From Mediterranea sp. (in: CFB group bacteria) (lineage in GTDB: Bacteria > Bacteroidota > Bacteroidia > Bacteroidales > Bacteroidaceae): DNA of 45,210 nt. The DNA is taken from assembly GCA_031261785.1 (NCBI GenBank), contig JAISIZ010000119.1, positions 1 through 45,210 on the forward strand, written 5' to 3'. The translations under genes and the position numbers were made by a program. The notes beneath the pieces are model-generated. The model was not told the origin of the DNA and searched no databases. It was given only the letters and a program-made list of their open reading frames with translations. Below are positions 1 through 7,153 of the stretch, piece after piece (positions within the stretch are counted from its first letter, which is position 1; each line of letters starts with the position of its first letter).

Positions 1-164
1 CGGGCTTTTTTCTCCATTCCCGAAATCTGATTACAAAAGCTCGGGCTTTTTTCTCCATTCCCGAAGTATGATTACAAAAGCTCGGGCTTTTTTTCCCATT
101 CCCGAAATCTGATTACAAAAGTCCGGGCTTTTTTCTCCATTCCCGAAATCTGATTACAAAAGCT
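1..164. repeat. 41-bp tandem repeat array, 4 complete units
   Basis: Four head-to-tail 41-bp units start at 1, 42, 83 and 124, and a fifth begins at 165 but diverges after about 10 bases. Units 1 and 4 are identical; units 2 and 3 carry a few substitutions. Each unit can fold CGGG (unit position 1) against CCCG (about position 20). Each junction can fold AAAAGC-TCGG-GCTTTT, which is followed by a T run and so resembles an intrinsic terminator. The array touches the window edge, so more copies may lie upstream. No gene is visible in 1-377. Confidence 0.9.
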
Positions 165-173
165 CGGGCTTTT

Positions 174-214
174 CGCTTCTCACGAATCCGCGATTGATAT
201 TTGTCGACCTCGCG
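174..214 (+). repeat. 41-nt dispersed repeat, copy A
   Basis: This segment directly follows the tandem array. It matches the reverse complement of 21816-21856 at about 36 of 41 positions, including an unbroken run ATTTGTCGACCTCGCG. Both copies are intergenic. The shared segment contains GTCGAC and CGCG cores. Its function is not recognised. Confidence 0.8.
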
Positions 215-264
215 TGATGGATACGACACGCCGCCTCAATCTTTTCAAAGAAAACCGTCCAGAA

Positions 265-296
265 GTTGTATCGTGTACGTAAATAGCTTATATTTG
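265..296 (+). promoter_or_regulatory. Bacteroidetes-type promoter for the 378 gene
   Basis: A -7 element TATATTTG lies at 289-296 and a -33-like GTTG at 265-268, with a 20-nt spacer. This fits the TTTG/TAnnTTTG consensus of the Bacteroidetes housekeeping sigma factor. The predicted 5' leader is about 75 nt. Confidence 0.55.
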
Positions 297-377
297 CGGC
301 GTCGCCTCCTTTTACGGATTGTGAGTAACACCGTTTCGATTTACCAAGATGAATACATGAACCAATATCGAAAGTAT

Positions 378-1481
378 ATGAAAACAAAAACATTCGCTTT
401 ACGCTTCATCGCGCTTAGCTCCATGCTTTGTCTCGGGATGAATCTTAGCGCCCAACTGAACTATCGCCCCGGCTATATCATTACGTTAGCGAGGGATACC
501 GTGTATGGAGAGATCGATTTGCGAACCAACAGGATGAACGCCGAACATTGTACCTTCAGGGCAAGCGGCAGCGAGGAAGCTATATCCTACGCACCGTTCG
601 AGATAGAAGGATACCGATTCACGAAAGAGGGGAAGTATTACGTCTCCAGGTATATCGAGATGAAGCGAGGGCAACGCCAACCCGTGTTCCTCGAATACTT
701 GGTGCAAGGCATCAAGAGCTTGTACTACTACGAAGAGACCGGCTATACCGACATTTACTTCATCGACAAAGACGGCGCGTTGGTGAAGGTCGACGCTCCC
801 CGATTGGACAGTGATATGCTCGTCGCCTTGAACGGGCGAGACCGATATATCCCGATCCTTCGTTACGTATTCGATGACTACCCCGCTTTGGATACCCAAA
901 TAGACAAAACCAAGTTCGACAGGAAAAGCCTGATCGAATTGACGAAAAGCTACCATTACGCCGTGTGCACGACAGGCGAGGAGTGCGTGGAATTTGAGAC
1001 GGAAGAGAAAGCCCCTCCGCGGATGCGATGGACACTGGCTCCTTATGCCGGGGTCACGCGGTATTCGTATGCGGGATTGATGAGAAGCGACGCGCTTCTC
1101 TTGGTAGGAGTCACTTTCACCATCGCCAATCCGAGGTGGTCGGATTCTTTCAGCGCTGTCGTTGATCTCTCTTATTCGCGCGCGTCAAGCACCGACACCT
1201 CTGTCTTCTCGTCGAAATTGGGTGTGAAGTACACCTATCCGAAAGGAGTCGTACGCCCCTTTGCCGAAGTGGGAGTCAATCTTGATTTTGGGCATTCGCT
1301 TAATGGTTCGGGCGTGACAGTCATGCCCGGCTATTACGCCCGGGCAGGGGTGGACATTCCGCTATCCCGAAAGGGAAAATGCGCCATCAGGCTCTCTTTC
1401 TTATATAAGGGAGTGTGGGAGCTGGTTGACAAGATCGGCCCTTTCACCGCTTGGGGCGCCACCGCGGGATTCGTATTCTGA
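378..1481 (+). CDS. outer-membrane beta-barrel protein of unknown function
   Basis: This 367-residue exported protein has no function I can name. The chosen ATG at 378 begins a clear signal peptide (MKTK, a hydrophobic stretch, cleavage near NLSA-Q at about residues 24-26); another in-frame ATG lies at 357. The mature N-terminal half (residues about 30-200) has the motif GYIITLARDTVYGEID, seen in a common uncharacterised Bacteroidetes family. From about residue 220 the sequence alternates in the way of beta strands, and it ends in phenylalanine (GFVF), as outer-membrane barrels do. The likely place is the outer membrane. It stands alone, with repeats upstream and its own promoter. An adhesin, porin-like or stress-related role cannot be separated by sequence. 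Confidence 0.75.
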   Translation: MKTKTFALRFIALSSMLCLGMNLSAQLNYRPGYIITLARDTVYGEIDLRTNRMNAEHCTFRASGSEEAISYAPFEIEGYRFTKEGKYYVSRYIEMKRGQRQPVFLEYLVQGIKSLYYYEETGYTDIYFIDKDGALVKVDAPRLDSDMLVALNGRDRYIPILRYVFDDYPALDTQIDKTKFDRKSLIELTKSYHYAVCTTGEECVEFETEEKAPPRMRWTLAPYAGVTRYSYAGLMRSDALLLVGVTFTIANPRWSDSFSAVVDLSYSRASSTDTSVFSSKLGVKYTYPKGVVRPFAEVGVNLDFGHSLNGSGVTVMPGYYARAGVDIPLSRKGKCAIRLSFLYKGVWELVDKIGPFTAWGATAGFVF

Positions 1482-1549
1482 GGTGCGGATATGTAACCTA
1501 CGCGTTAATTCGTGTAACACGCCAAGGGCTATGTATGCGGAAGAAAGGA

Positions 1550-1557
1550 TACCTTCG
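1550..1557 (+). promoter_or_regulatory. possible -7 element (TACCTTCG) for the esterase gene
   Basis: TACCTTCG lies 29 nt before the ATG at 1587. It matches TAnnTTTG except for C at the seventh position. The same variant recurs before other genes here. I see no convincing -33 element. Confidence 0.35.
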
Positions 1558-1586
1558 CGGCAGTACCAACCAATAGCGATAAATTC

Positions 1587-4500
1587 ATGAAAGCAAGGAA
1601 ATTGATCGGCCTGCTCGCGCTGGCCCTGCTCGCCGCGTTGCCCGCCGAGGGTAAAGTCAGGCTGCCGCGACTCATCAGCGACGGCGTCGTCTTCCAACGC
1701 CACGCCCCCATCCGCGTCTGGGGATGGGGCGATCCGGGCGAGCGGGTCACGCTCTCGTTCAAGGGCACGACCTACAAGACCCGCGTGGACAAGCGGGGCG
1801 AATGGATGCTCACGCTGCCGGGACAACCGGCCGGAGGACCCTATTCGATGCGGGTGAACGAACTGGAGGTCGACGACATACTCATCGGCGAGGTGTGGCT
1901 CTGCTCGGGACAGTCGAACATGGAGACACCCATGAACCGTGTGGCCGAGATGTTCGCCGACGAAGTGGCATCCATCAACAACCCGATGATCCGCCATTTC
2001 AAGACCAACCTGAGGTACGACGTCGACGGCACCGGGCAAGAGGTGACGGGGACATGGAAAGCGGCCACGCCCGACAACATCATGGCTTATTCGGCCACCG
2101 CTTACTTCTTCGGGAAGTACCTGTACGAGCACCTTAACGTTCCCATCGGCCTGTTCAACTCCAGCGTGGGCGGATCGCCCATCGAAGCCTGGCTCAGCCC
2201 CGAGGCCGCACGCGCCTTCCCCGAACTGGCGGAACAGCTCGAACAACTCACCGACCGTGCCCTGCAGGATAGCATGAGGCAGGCCTCACGAGAAACCCTG
2301 AGCAAGATGCCGCCGCAAGTCCCTCCTACCGACGCGGGAATGGGCAAATGGCAACTCGCCGACTGGGACGACACCGACTGGCCGCACGTCTACCTCCCCG
2401 GCTATTGGGGCGAGAAAGGCGTGCCCCTCCGCAACGGCGTGGTCTGGCTGCGCCGGACCGTCGAGGTGCCCGCTTCCTGGGCCGGACAACCGGGATTCCT
2501 CCGGATGGGGACGATGGTGGAGAGCGATTCGGCCTTCGTGAACGGACGCTACGTGGGACACACCGGATATCGTTACCCACCGCGCAAATACGCCATCCCC
2601 GCAGGCGTGCTCAAAGCGGGCGAGAACATCGTAGCCATCCGCCTCGAAGGCGATGCCGGCGGGGGATTGGTCGAGGAGAAACCCTATAAGCTGATGGTGG
2701 GCGACGAGAGCGTCGACCTCACGGGCGACTGGCGGTACCAAGTGGGACGCGACGCCCCGCCGCCACAACCGCCATTCGCGGGCAGGAACGCACGGCGCCG
2801 GCCACCCACGCCGGGGCAGAACAGTCCCACGGCGCTCTATAACGCCATGGTCGCCCCGGCGAGCCGCTACGCCATCAAGGGCGTGGTGTGGTACCAGGGC
2901 GAAGCCAACGCCGGACAAGCCAGCTACGGGAAGCGCTTCGAGGCGTTGGTGAACACATGGCGGACGACGTTCGACACGCCCGACCTACCCGTGGTGTACG
3001 TCCAGCTGCCCAACTTCATGAAGCCCGAACGGTACCAGGAACACAGCTCCTGGGCACTGACACGCGACATCCAACGCCGTTCGCTCAGCATTCCGCACGT
3101 GGGCATGATCGTCACCCTCGGACTGGGCGAATGGAACGACATCCACCCGCTCAATAAGCGTGACGTGGGCTACCGGCTGGCCTTGCAAGCCCGGCGGGTA
3201 GCTTACGGAGAGACGGGATTCGTCAGCCGCTCGCCCGAGCCGACAGCCATAGAGGCAGGACTGGCGGGCGACCTTATCCTGACGTTCGACACCGACGGAT
3301 CGAGCCTCTGTCCCAATTCGCGCCTACGCGGATTCGCCGTGGCCGGAGCCGACGGCAAGTATGCCGAGGCCGAGGCCACACCGCTCGCGGCCAACACGGT
3401 GAGGGTATGGAGCGCCCGCGTGCCAAGCCCCGTGTCGGCGCGCTACGCCTGGGCCGACAACCCGATGGACGCTAACCTGATGAACATCGAAGGTATGCCC
3501 GTGGGAACCTTCGAGAAACGAATAACGCTTCCGGAAGGGAAAGACCTGCCGTTGGTGTACGACGTGGAAAACCGGGGCGCCGACTTCCCCGCGCCACCCA
3601 TGCCTCCGTTGGAACAGCTTCCCGACGTGAAGACGTTGCCCGACCCGTTCGCCTGGGCCGACGGTAGCGGACGCTCGACCGACTTCGCCGACTGGAGCCG
3701 CCGCCGTGCCGAGATCATACGGATGCTCCAGCATTACGAGATAGGCGAGAAGCCCGCCGTGCCCCGCGACGACCTGAAAGCCCGCATGGAGGGCGACACG
3801 CTGGTGGTCGAGGTGACCCGGGGGGACGCCACGTTGCGACTGACAGCCCACATCGCCTATCCCACGGGAGGGGCGGCGCCCTATCCGGCCATCATCGGCA
3901 TCGGATGGGGAACGGGCAGCCTGCCTGCCGACATCTTCATCCGGCGCGACATCGCACGCATCACCTTCGACTTCACCCAAGTGATGTCGCACACGCAGAA
4001 GCGGGGCAACGAACCCATCAACCGGCTCTATCCCGAGCTGGTGGAGATGGGGGCGTACAGCGCCTGGCCATGGGGTGTGAGCCGCGTCATTGATGGGTTG
4101 GAGCTATTGGGACAGGAAAGCCGGATCGACCTGAAGCGCCTGGCCGTCTCGGGCTGCTCGTTCGCCGGCAAGATGGCACTCTTCGCCGGCGCGCTCGACG
4201 AGCGCCTGGCGCTCACCATCGCGCAAGAGCCTGGTGGGGGAGGGGCGGCCGCCTGGCGCGTGTCCGAGACGCTGGGAAACGTGGAGACGCTGGGACGCAC
4301 CAATTACGCGTGGTTCAAGGAGAGCATGGCGCGGTTCAAGGAAGAGAACGTGTCGCGCCTACCCATCGACCACCATGAACTTTGCGCCCTCATCGCCCCC
4401 CGCGCGCTGCTGATACTGGGCAATCCCGACTACGAATGGCTGGCCGACGAATCGGGGTACGTCTCCGCACGGGCCGCCCGCAGGGTGTGGGAGACTTTCG

Positions 4501-4688
4501 GCATCGCCGACCGCATGGGCTACTCCATCGTGGGAGGACATTTCCACTGCATGGTGCCGCCCGGCCAGCGACCCGAGATAGAAGCGTTCGTCGACAGGTT
4601 CCTTTTGGGAAAAAAAGAACGCGACACCCGCGTCACCGTCGCCCCGCTCTTCGAGCGTACAGATTGGCGGCGATGGATAGCGTGGTGA
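1587..4688 (+). CDS. secreted two-domain esterase: sialate/acetyl-esterase (CE20-like) plus CE15-like glucuronoyl esterase
   Basis: This 1033-residue protein has a signal peptide (residues 1-22). The first half is an SGNH-type sialate O-acetylesterase-like domain: SGQSNME at about 106-112 carries the nucleophile serine, and WNDIHP near 515-520 supplies the Asp/His pair. A jelly-roll-like insert occupies about 250-400, as in CE20 enzymes. A linker follows at about 670-690. The second half (about 690-1030) resembles CE15 glucuronoyl esterases, with GCSFAGK near 855, QEPGGGG near 877 and a catalytic-type histidine in GGHFHC near 983. CE15 usually has Arg after the serine (GCSRxGK); here it is Phe, so the oxyanion-hole arginine is missing. 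It probably removes acetyl and other ester groups from plant or host glycans in the periplasm. No SusC/D pair is adjacent. Domain calls are solid; the substrate is inference. Confidence 0.85.
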   Translation: MKARKLIGLLALALLAALPAEGKVRLPRLISDGVVFQRHAPIRVWGWGDPGERVTLSFKGTTYKTRVDKRGEWMLTLPGQPAGGPYSMRVNELEVDDILIGEVWLCSGQSNMETPMNRVAEMFADEVASINNPMIRHFKTNLRYDVDGTGQEVTGTWKAATPDNIMAYSATAYFFGKYLYEHLNVPIGLFNSSVGGSPIEAWLSPEAARAFPELAEQLEQLTDRALQDSMRQASRETLSKMPPQVPPTDAGMGKWQLADWDDTDWPHVYLPGYWGEKGVPLRNGVVWLRRTVEVPASWAGQPGFLRMGTMVESDSAFVNGRYVGHTGYRYPPRKYAIPAGVLKAGENIVAIRLEGDAGGGLVEEKPYKLMVGDESVDLTGDWRYQVGRDAPPPQPPFAGRNARRRPPTPGQNSPTALYNAMVAPASRYAIKGVVWYQGEANAGQASYGKRFEALVNTWRTTFDTPDLPVVYVQLPNFMKPERYQEHSSWALTRDIQRRSLSIPHVGMIVTLGLGEWNDIHPLNKRDVGYRLALQARRVAYGETGFVSRSPEPTAIEAGLAGDLILTFDTDGSSLCPNSRLRGFAVAGADGKYAEAEATPLAANTVRVWSARVPSPVSARYAWADNPMDANLMNIEGMPVGTFEKRITLPEGKDLPLVYDVENRGADFPAPPMPPLEQLPDVKTLPDPFAWADGSGRSTDFADWSRRRAEIIRMLQHYEIGEKPAVPRDDLKARMEGDTLVVEVTRGDATLRLTAHIAYPTGGAAPYPAIIGIGWGTGSLPADIFIRRDIARITFDFTQVMSHTQKRGNEPINRLYPELVEMGAYSAWPWGVSRVIDGLELLGQESRIDLKRLAVSGCSFAGKMALFAGALDERLALTIAQEPGGGGAAAWRVSETLGNVETLGRTNYAWFKESMARFKEENVSRLPIDHHELCALIAPRALLILGNPDYEWLADESGYVSARAARRVWETFGIADRMGYSIVGGHFHCMVPPGQRPEIEAFVDRFLLGKKERDTRVTVAPLFERTDWRRWIAW

Positions 4689-4713
4689 CGCGTCGGCTTT
4701 GGGGAGTGTGGGA

Positions 4714-5280
4714 TTACGCCTTCACGCGGCCTACGTACGAGCCGTCGCGCGTGTCGATCTCGATGGTCTCCCCCTCGTTGATGAAGAGGGGCACGCGTAC
4801 CGTGGCGCCCGATTCTACGGTGGCGGGCTTCAGCGTGTTGGTGGCGGTGTCGCCTTTCAGTCCCGGCTCGGTGTAGGTGATCTTCATCTGCACCTTGATC
4901 GGCATGTCGGCATAGAGCACGGTATCGGTGGAAGCGTCGGACACCACTTCGAGCGTCATGCCCTCGAGCAGGAAATCCACACCGTTGATGAGGTCGTGGG
5001 CGATGGGGTGCTGGTCGAACGTTTCCTGGTTCATGAAGATGTAGTCGTCGCCTTCCTTATACAGGAATTGGTAGGGACGACGCTCCACGCGTACATCCTC
5101 CAGCTTCTCGCCGATGTTGAACCGGCGTTCGATGACGTATCCGCTGACCACGTCTTTCAGCTTGGTGCGCATGAAGGTATTTCCCTTGCCGGGTTTTACA
5201 TGCAGGAACTCTACGCAAAAATAGAGCTTTCCATCCATACGGATGCAGGTTCCGTTCTTGATGTCTTGGGCGTTAATCAT
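4714..5280 (-). CDS. efp: translation elongation factor P
   Basis: This 188-residue protein is full length for EF-P. EF-P binds between the ribosomal P and E sites and relieves stalling at consecutive prolines. The KOW-like N-terminal domain carries the tip loop KPGKGNTF, with Lys32 at the place that many bacteria modify. Two OB-like domains follow, ending GSYVGRVKA. The ATG at 5280 gives the usual MINAQDIKNG start; reading upstream adds only non-homologous residues. It is divergent from rpmH and convergent with the esterase gene, with 25 bp between stops. Its promoter at 5338-5369 is one of the best in the window. Confidence 0.97.
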   Translation of the reverse strand: MINAQDIKNGTCIRMDGKLYFCVEFLHVKPGKGNTFMRTKLKDVVSGYVIERRFNIGEKLEDVRVERRPYQFLYKEGDDYIFMNQETFDQHPIAHDLINGVDFLLEGMTLEVVSDASTDTVLYADMPIKVQMKITYTEPGLKGDTATNTLKPATVESGATVRVPLFINEGETIEIDTRDGSYVGRVKA

Positions 5281-5337
5281 ACAACTATGTTTCTTATTGT
5301 TATTGTTGTTATTCGGTCTCCGAATGTTATTCGGGCA

Positions 5338-5369
5338 CAAAAGTAATCCAAATCGGCAAAAATCACAAA
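5338..5369 (-). promoter_or_regulatory. efp promoter
   Basis: Read on the minus strand, TTTG (5369-5366), a 20-nt spacer and TACTTTTG (5345-5338) match the Bacteroidetes -33/-7 consensus exactly. The leader to the efp ATG is about 50 nt. Confidence 0.75.
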
Positions 5370-5395
5370 GTCTTTGGAGCAAAAACGCGTCATCG

Positions 5396-5427
5396 CTTGG
5401 CTATTTAAGAAAAAGTGTCTATTTTTG
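5396..5427 (+). promoter_or_regulatory. rpmH promoter
   Basis: CTTG at 5396-5399, a 20-nt spacer and TATTTTTG at 5420-5427 precede rpmH. The leader is about 45 nt. It is divergent from the efp promoter, with about 26 bp between the -33 elements. Confidence 0.65.
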
Positions 5428-5478
5428 CAGCCCAATTGCATGGAGTGACGAATAACAATAGAAAAATAATATATAGCA

Positions 5479-5640
5479 ATGAAGAGAACTTACCAACCCT
5501 CGAACAGAAAGAGGAAAAACAAGCACGGGTTCCGTGAAAGAATGGCATCGGCCAACGGCCGCAGAGTGCTGGCCGCCCGTCGTGCCAAGGGACGGAAGAA
5601 GCTGACCGTCTCCGACGAGTACAACGGGGAAAAGTGGTGA
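5479..5640 (+). CDS. rpmH: 50S ribosomal protein L34
   Basis: This 53-codon gene encodes a very basic protein starting [17 protein letters not shown], with the L34 signature continuing through [20 protein letters not shown]34 binds 23S rRNA in the large subunit. The C-terminal tail ([12 protein letters not shown]) is a little longer than the 44-47 residues typical of many bacteria, as is common in Bacteroidetes. It has its own promoter and a strong terminator 30 bp after the stop. It is not in the usual dnaA-rpmH-rnpA context; in Bacteroidetes it commonly sits beside efp, as here. Confidence 0.97.
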   Translation: MKRTYQPSNRKRKNKHGFRERMASANGRRVLAARRAKGRKKLTVSDEYNGEKW

Positions 5641-5669
5641 TCAGCCCACTTTTTCCTTTATAAAATTAC

Positions 5670-5707
5670 AAAAAGGGGTAGAGACCATAACGTCTCTCCC
5701 CTTTTTT
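5670..5707 (+). terminator. rpmH intrinsic terminator
   Basis: An inverted repeat pairs AAAAAGGGGtAGAGAC with GTCTCTCCCCTTTTT around a short loop (CATAAC), with one bulged base, and runs into a T tract. It lies 30 bp after the rpmH stop. Confidence 0.85.
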
Positions 5708-5710
5708 GTT

Positions 5711-5718
5711 TACCTTTG
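5711..5718 (+). promoter_or_regulatory. -7 element for the 5745 lipoprotein gene
   Basis: TACCTTTG immediately after the rpmH terminator fits TAnnTTTG and lies 26 nt before the ATG. No clear -33 TTTG is seen; that position falls in the terminator stem. Confidence 0.5.
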
Positions 5719-5744
5719 TCGCATCACAATGATTCTGACCAACA

Positions 5745-7043
5745 ATGAAAAGAGAAATTTGCTATGCGCTGACCACCATTGTACTCTTGATTATCGCCGC
5801 GTTGCCGCAAGGTTGCGCCGCGCCGCCACCCGAAGGGGAGAGCGGATCCGAAGGAGACGATGTCACCACCGCCTCGCTGCCTTGGACTGGACAGACCGAG
5901 AAATTCACCATCAATGCCCAGGAGGGCGTACGACTGAGCGACCCCGCCAAGGAGGGGGGTACGGCATACGTCAGCTTCGCCTCGAATGCCCTAGCCCGTA
6001 CATGCTGGAAGATGGGCGTGAGGCTTACGTTCAATCCCTCCAACAACAATTACGCACGCTTTTTCCTCGCCGCCTCGTCGGGTGTCCTGGCCGACGCTCC
6101 CGATGGATACTTCGTCCAGATAGGAGGCGCGAAGGACAACGTAGGGCTGTACCGCCAAGCGGACGGGCAATCCACGCTGCTCGTCTCGGGAAGGGAACTG
6201 ATGAAAGGCATTGAGTCCCCAAAAATCTACATCGAGATAGCGCGCGACGACGACGGGCACTGGACGCTCCGTACCCGAACGGAGGCGGAACCGGAGTACA
6301 CCCTCGAGGGCGAGGCGGCCGACAACCTCCCCTTCGAGCCGGTGGCCTGCGGTGTCTACTGCGTCTACACCAAGAGCCGATGCGACGGCTTCGCCTTCCA
6401 CCACATACAGATCACGCACGACGTGGCGGCGCATGAACCGGGCGAGGAGGAACCGGGCGAGGAGGAACCCGGATCGCCCGCGCCTCTCTCGCCGTCGCTG
6501 CCCGACGAGGTGAAGGGCTTGCTACTGTTCAACGAGGTGATGTACGATCCCGATGCCGACGGCGCGGAGTACGTGGAGATCTACAACCCTTCCGAAGAAC
6601 CGCTCCTCGTACCCGCGCTCTACCTCTATAAAATGAAGGAGGACGGAAAGGTGTACAGCACCACCGCGCTTTGGGAAGGCCAGGCGAAGGGAAAGCCCAT
6701 CGTGTTTCCCCCGCGAGGATACCTCTGCTTCAGCAAACGCCCCGACCGGTTGGCGGCCAGGCACGAGGCGGACGAGGAGCGCCTGATGGAGGTGCCCGCG
6801 TTCCCCGCCCTCAACAACACCGACGGTGGCCTGCTGGCGCTCTCACTCGTCCAGGTGCCCGCCACGGGAAAGACGTTCGACAAGTGCCGTTTCAACAACG
6901 GCATGCACGACGTCGGGAAGGGGAAAACCTTTAAGGGATTGTCGCTCGAGAAGGTATCGCCCGAGCTGCCGTCGGCGGCCAGCGCGAATTGGCGCTCGTC
7001 CAAAGACCCCAGCGGAGGAAGCCCCGGAAGAAAAAACCCCTGA
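5745..7043 (+). CDS. probable lipoprotein with a C-terminal lamin-tail domain
   Basis: This 432-residue protein has an N-terminal hydrophobic segment ending in LPQGC (Cys24), so it is probably a lipoprotein, although the lipobox is not canonical. Residues about 45-225 look like an all-beta concanavalin-type or discoidin-type binding module with conserved aromatic and Gly residues. A linker of repeated EPGEE units (about 231-243) follows, encoded by imperfect 15-18 bp direct repeats that could change length by slippage. Residues about 258-420 match the lamin-tail domain (LLLFNEVMYDPDADGAEYVE). This domain is frequent in secreted bacterial proteins and often joined to nucleases or adhesins; no catalytic domain is visible here. 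The likely place is the outer membrane or cell surface. The function is unknown. Confidence 0.75.
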   Translation: MKREICYALTTIVLLIIAALPQGCAAPPPEGESGSEGDDVTTASLPWTGQTEKFTINAQEGVRLSDPAKEGGTAYVSFASNALARTCWKMGVRLTFNPSNNNYARFFLAASSGVLADAPDGYFVQIGGAKDNVGLYRQADGQSTLLVSGRELMKGIESPKIYIEIARDDDGHWTLRTRTEAEPEYTLEGEAADNLPFEPVACGVYCVYTKSRCDGFAFHHIQITHDVAAHEPGEEEPGEEEPGSPAPLSPSLPDEVKGLLLFNEVMYDPDADGAEYVEIYNPSEEPLLVPALYLYKMKEDGKVYSTTALWEGQAKGKPIVFPPRGYLCFSKRPDRLAARHEADEERLMEVPAFPALNNTDGGLLALSLVQVPATGKTFDKCRFNNGMHDVGKGKTFKGLSLEKVSPELPSAASANWRSSKDPSGGSPGRKNP

Positions 7044-7071
7044 ACGTGAGAAAACAAAAGACTATAATCAC

Positions 7072-7079
7072 TACATTTG
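7072..7079 (+). promoter_or_regulatory. -7 element for the GT2/HIT-SpoIID-MFS-kinase operon
   Basis: TACATTTG lies 75 nt upstream of the ATG at 7154 and matches TAnnTTTG. The -33 region is weak. The four genes that follow are closely spaced (4-nt overlap, 17 bp and 23 bp), so this probably drives all of them. Confidence 0.5.
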
Positions 7080-7153
7080 CAACCCAAGAACGTGTCGGCC
7101 CCATGAAAAGCAAGACCTCGAGGAGACCCGTTCCTAATACACATTAATTTAGT

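Noticed and set aside
1..164. CRISPR array
   Set aside because: The 41-bp units are contiguous, with no unique spacers between them.
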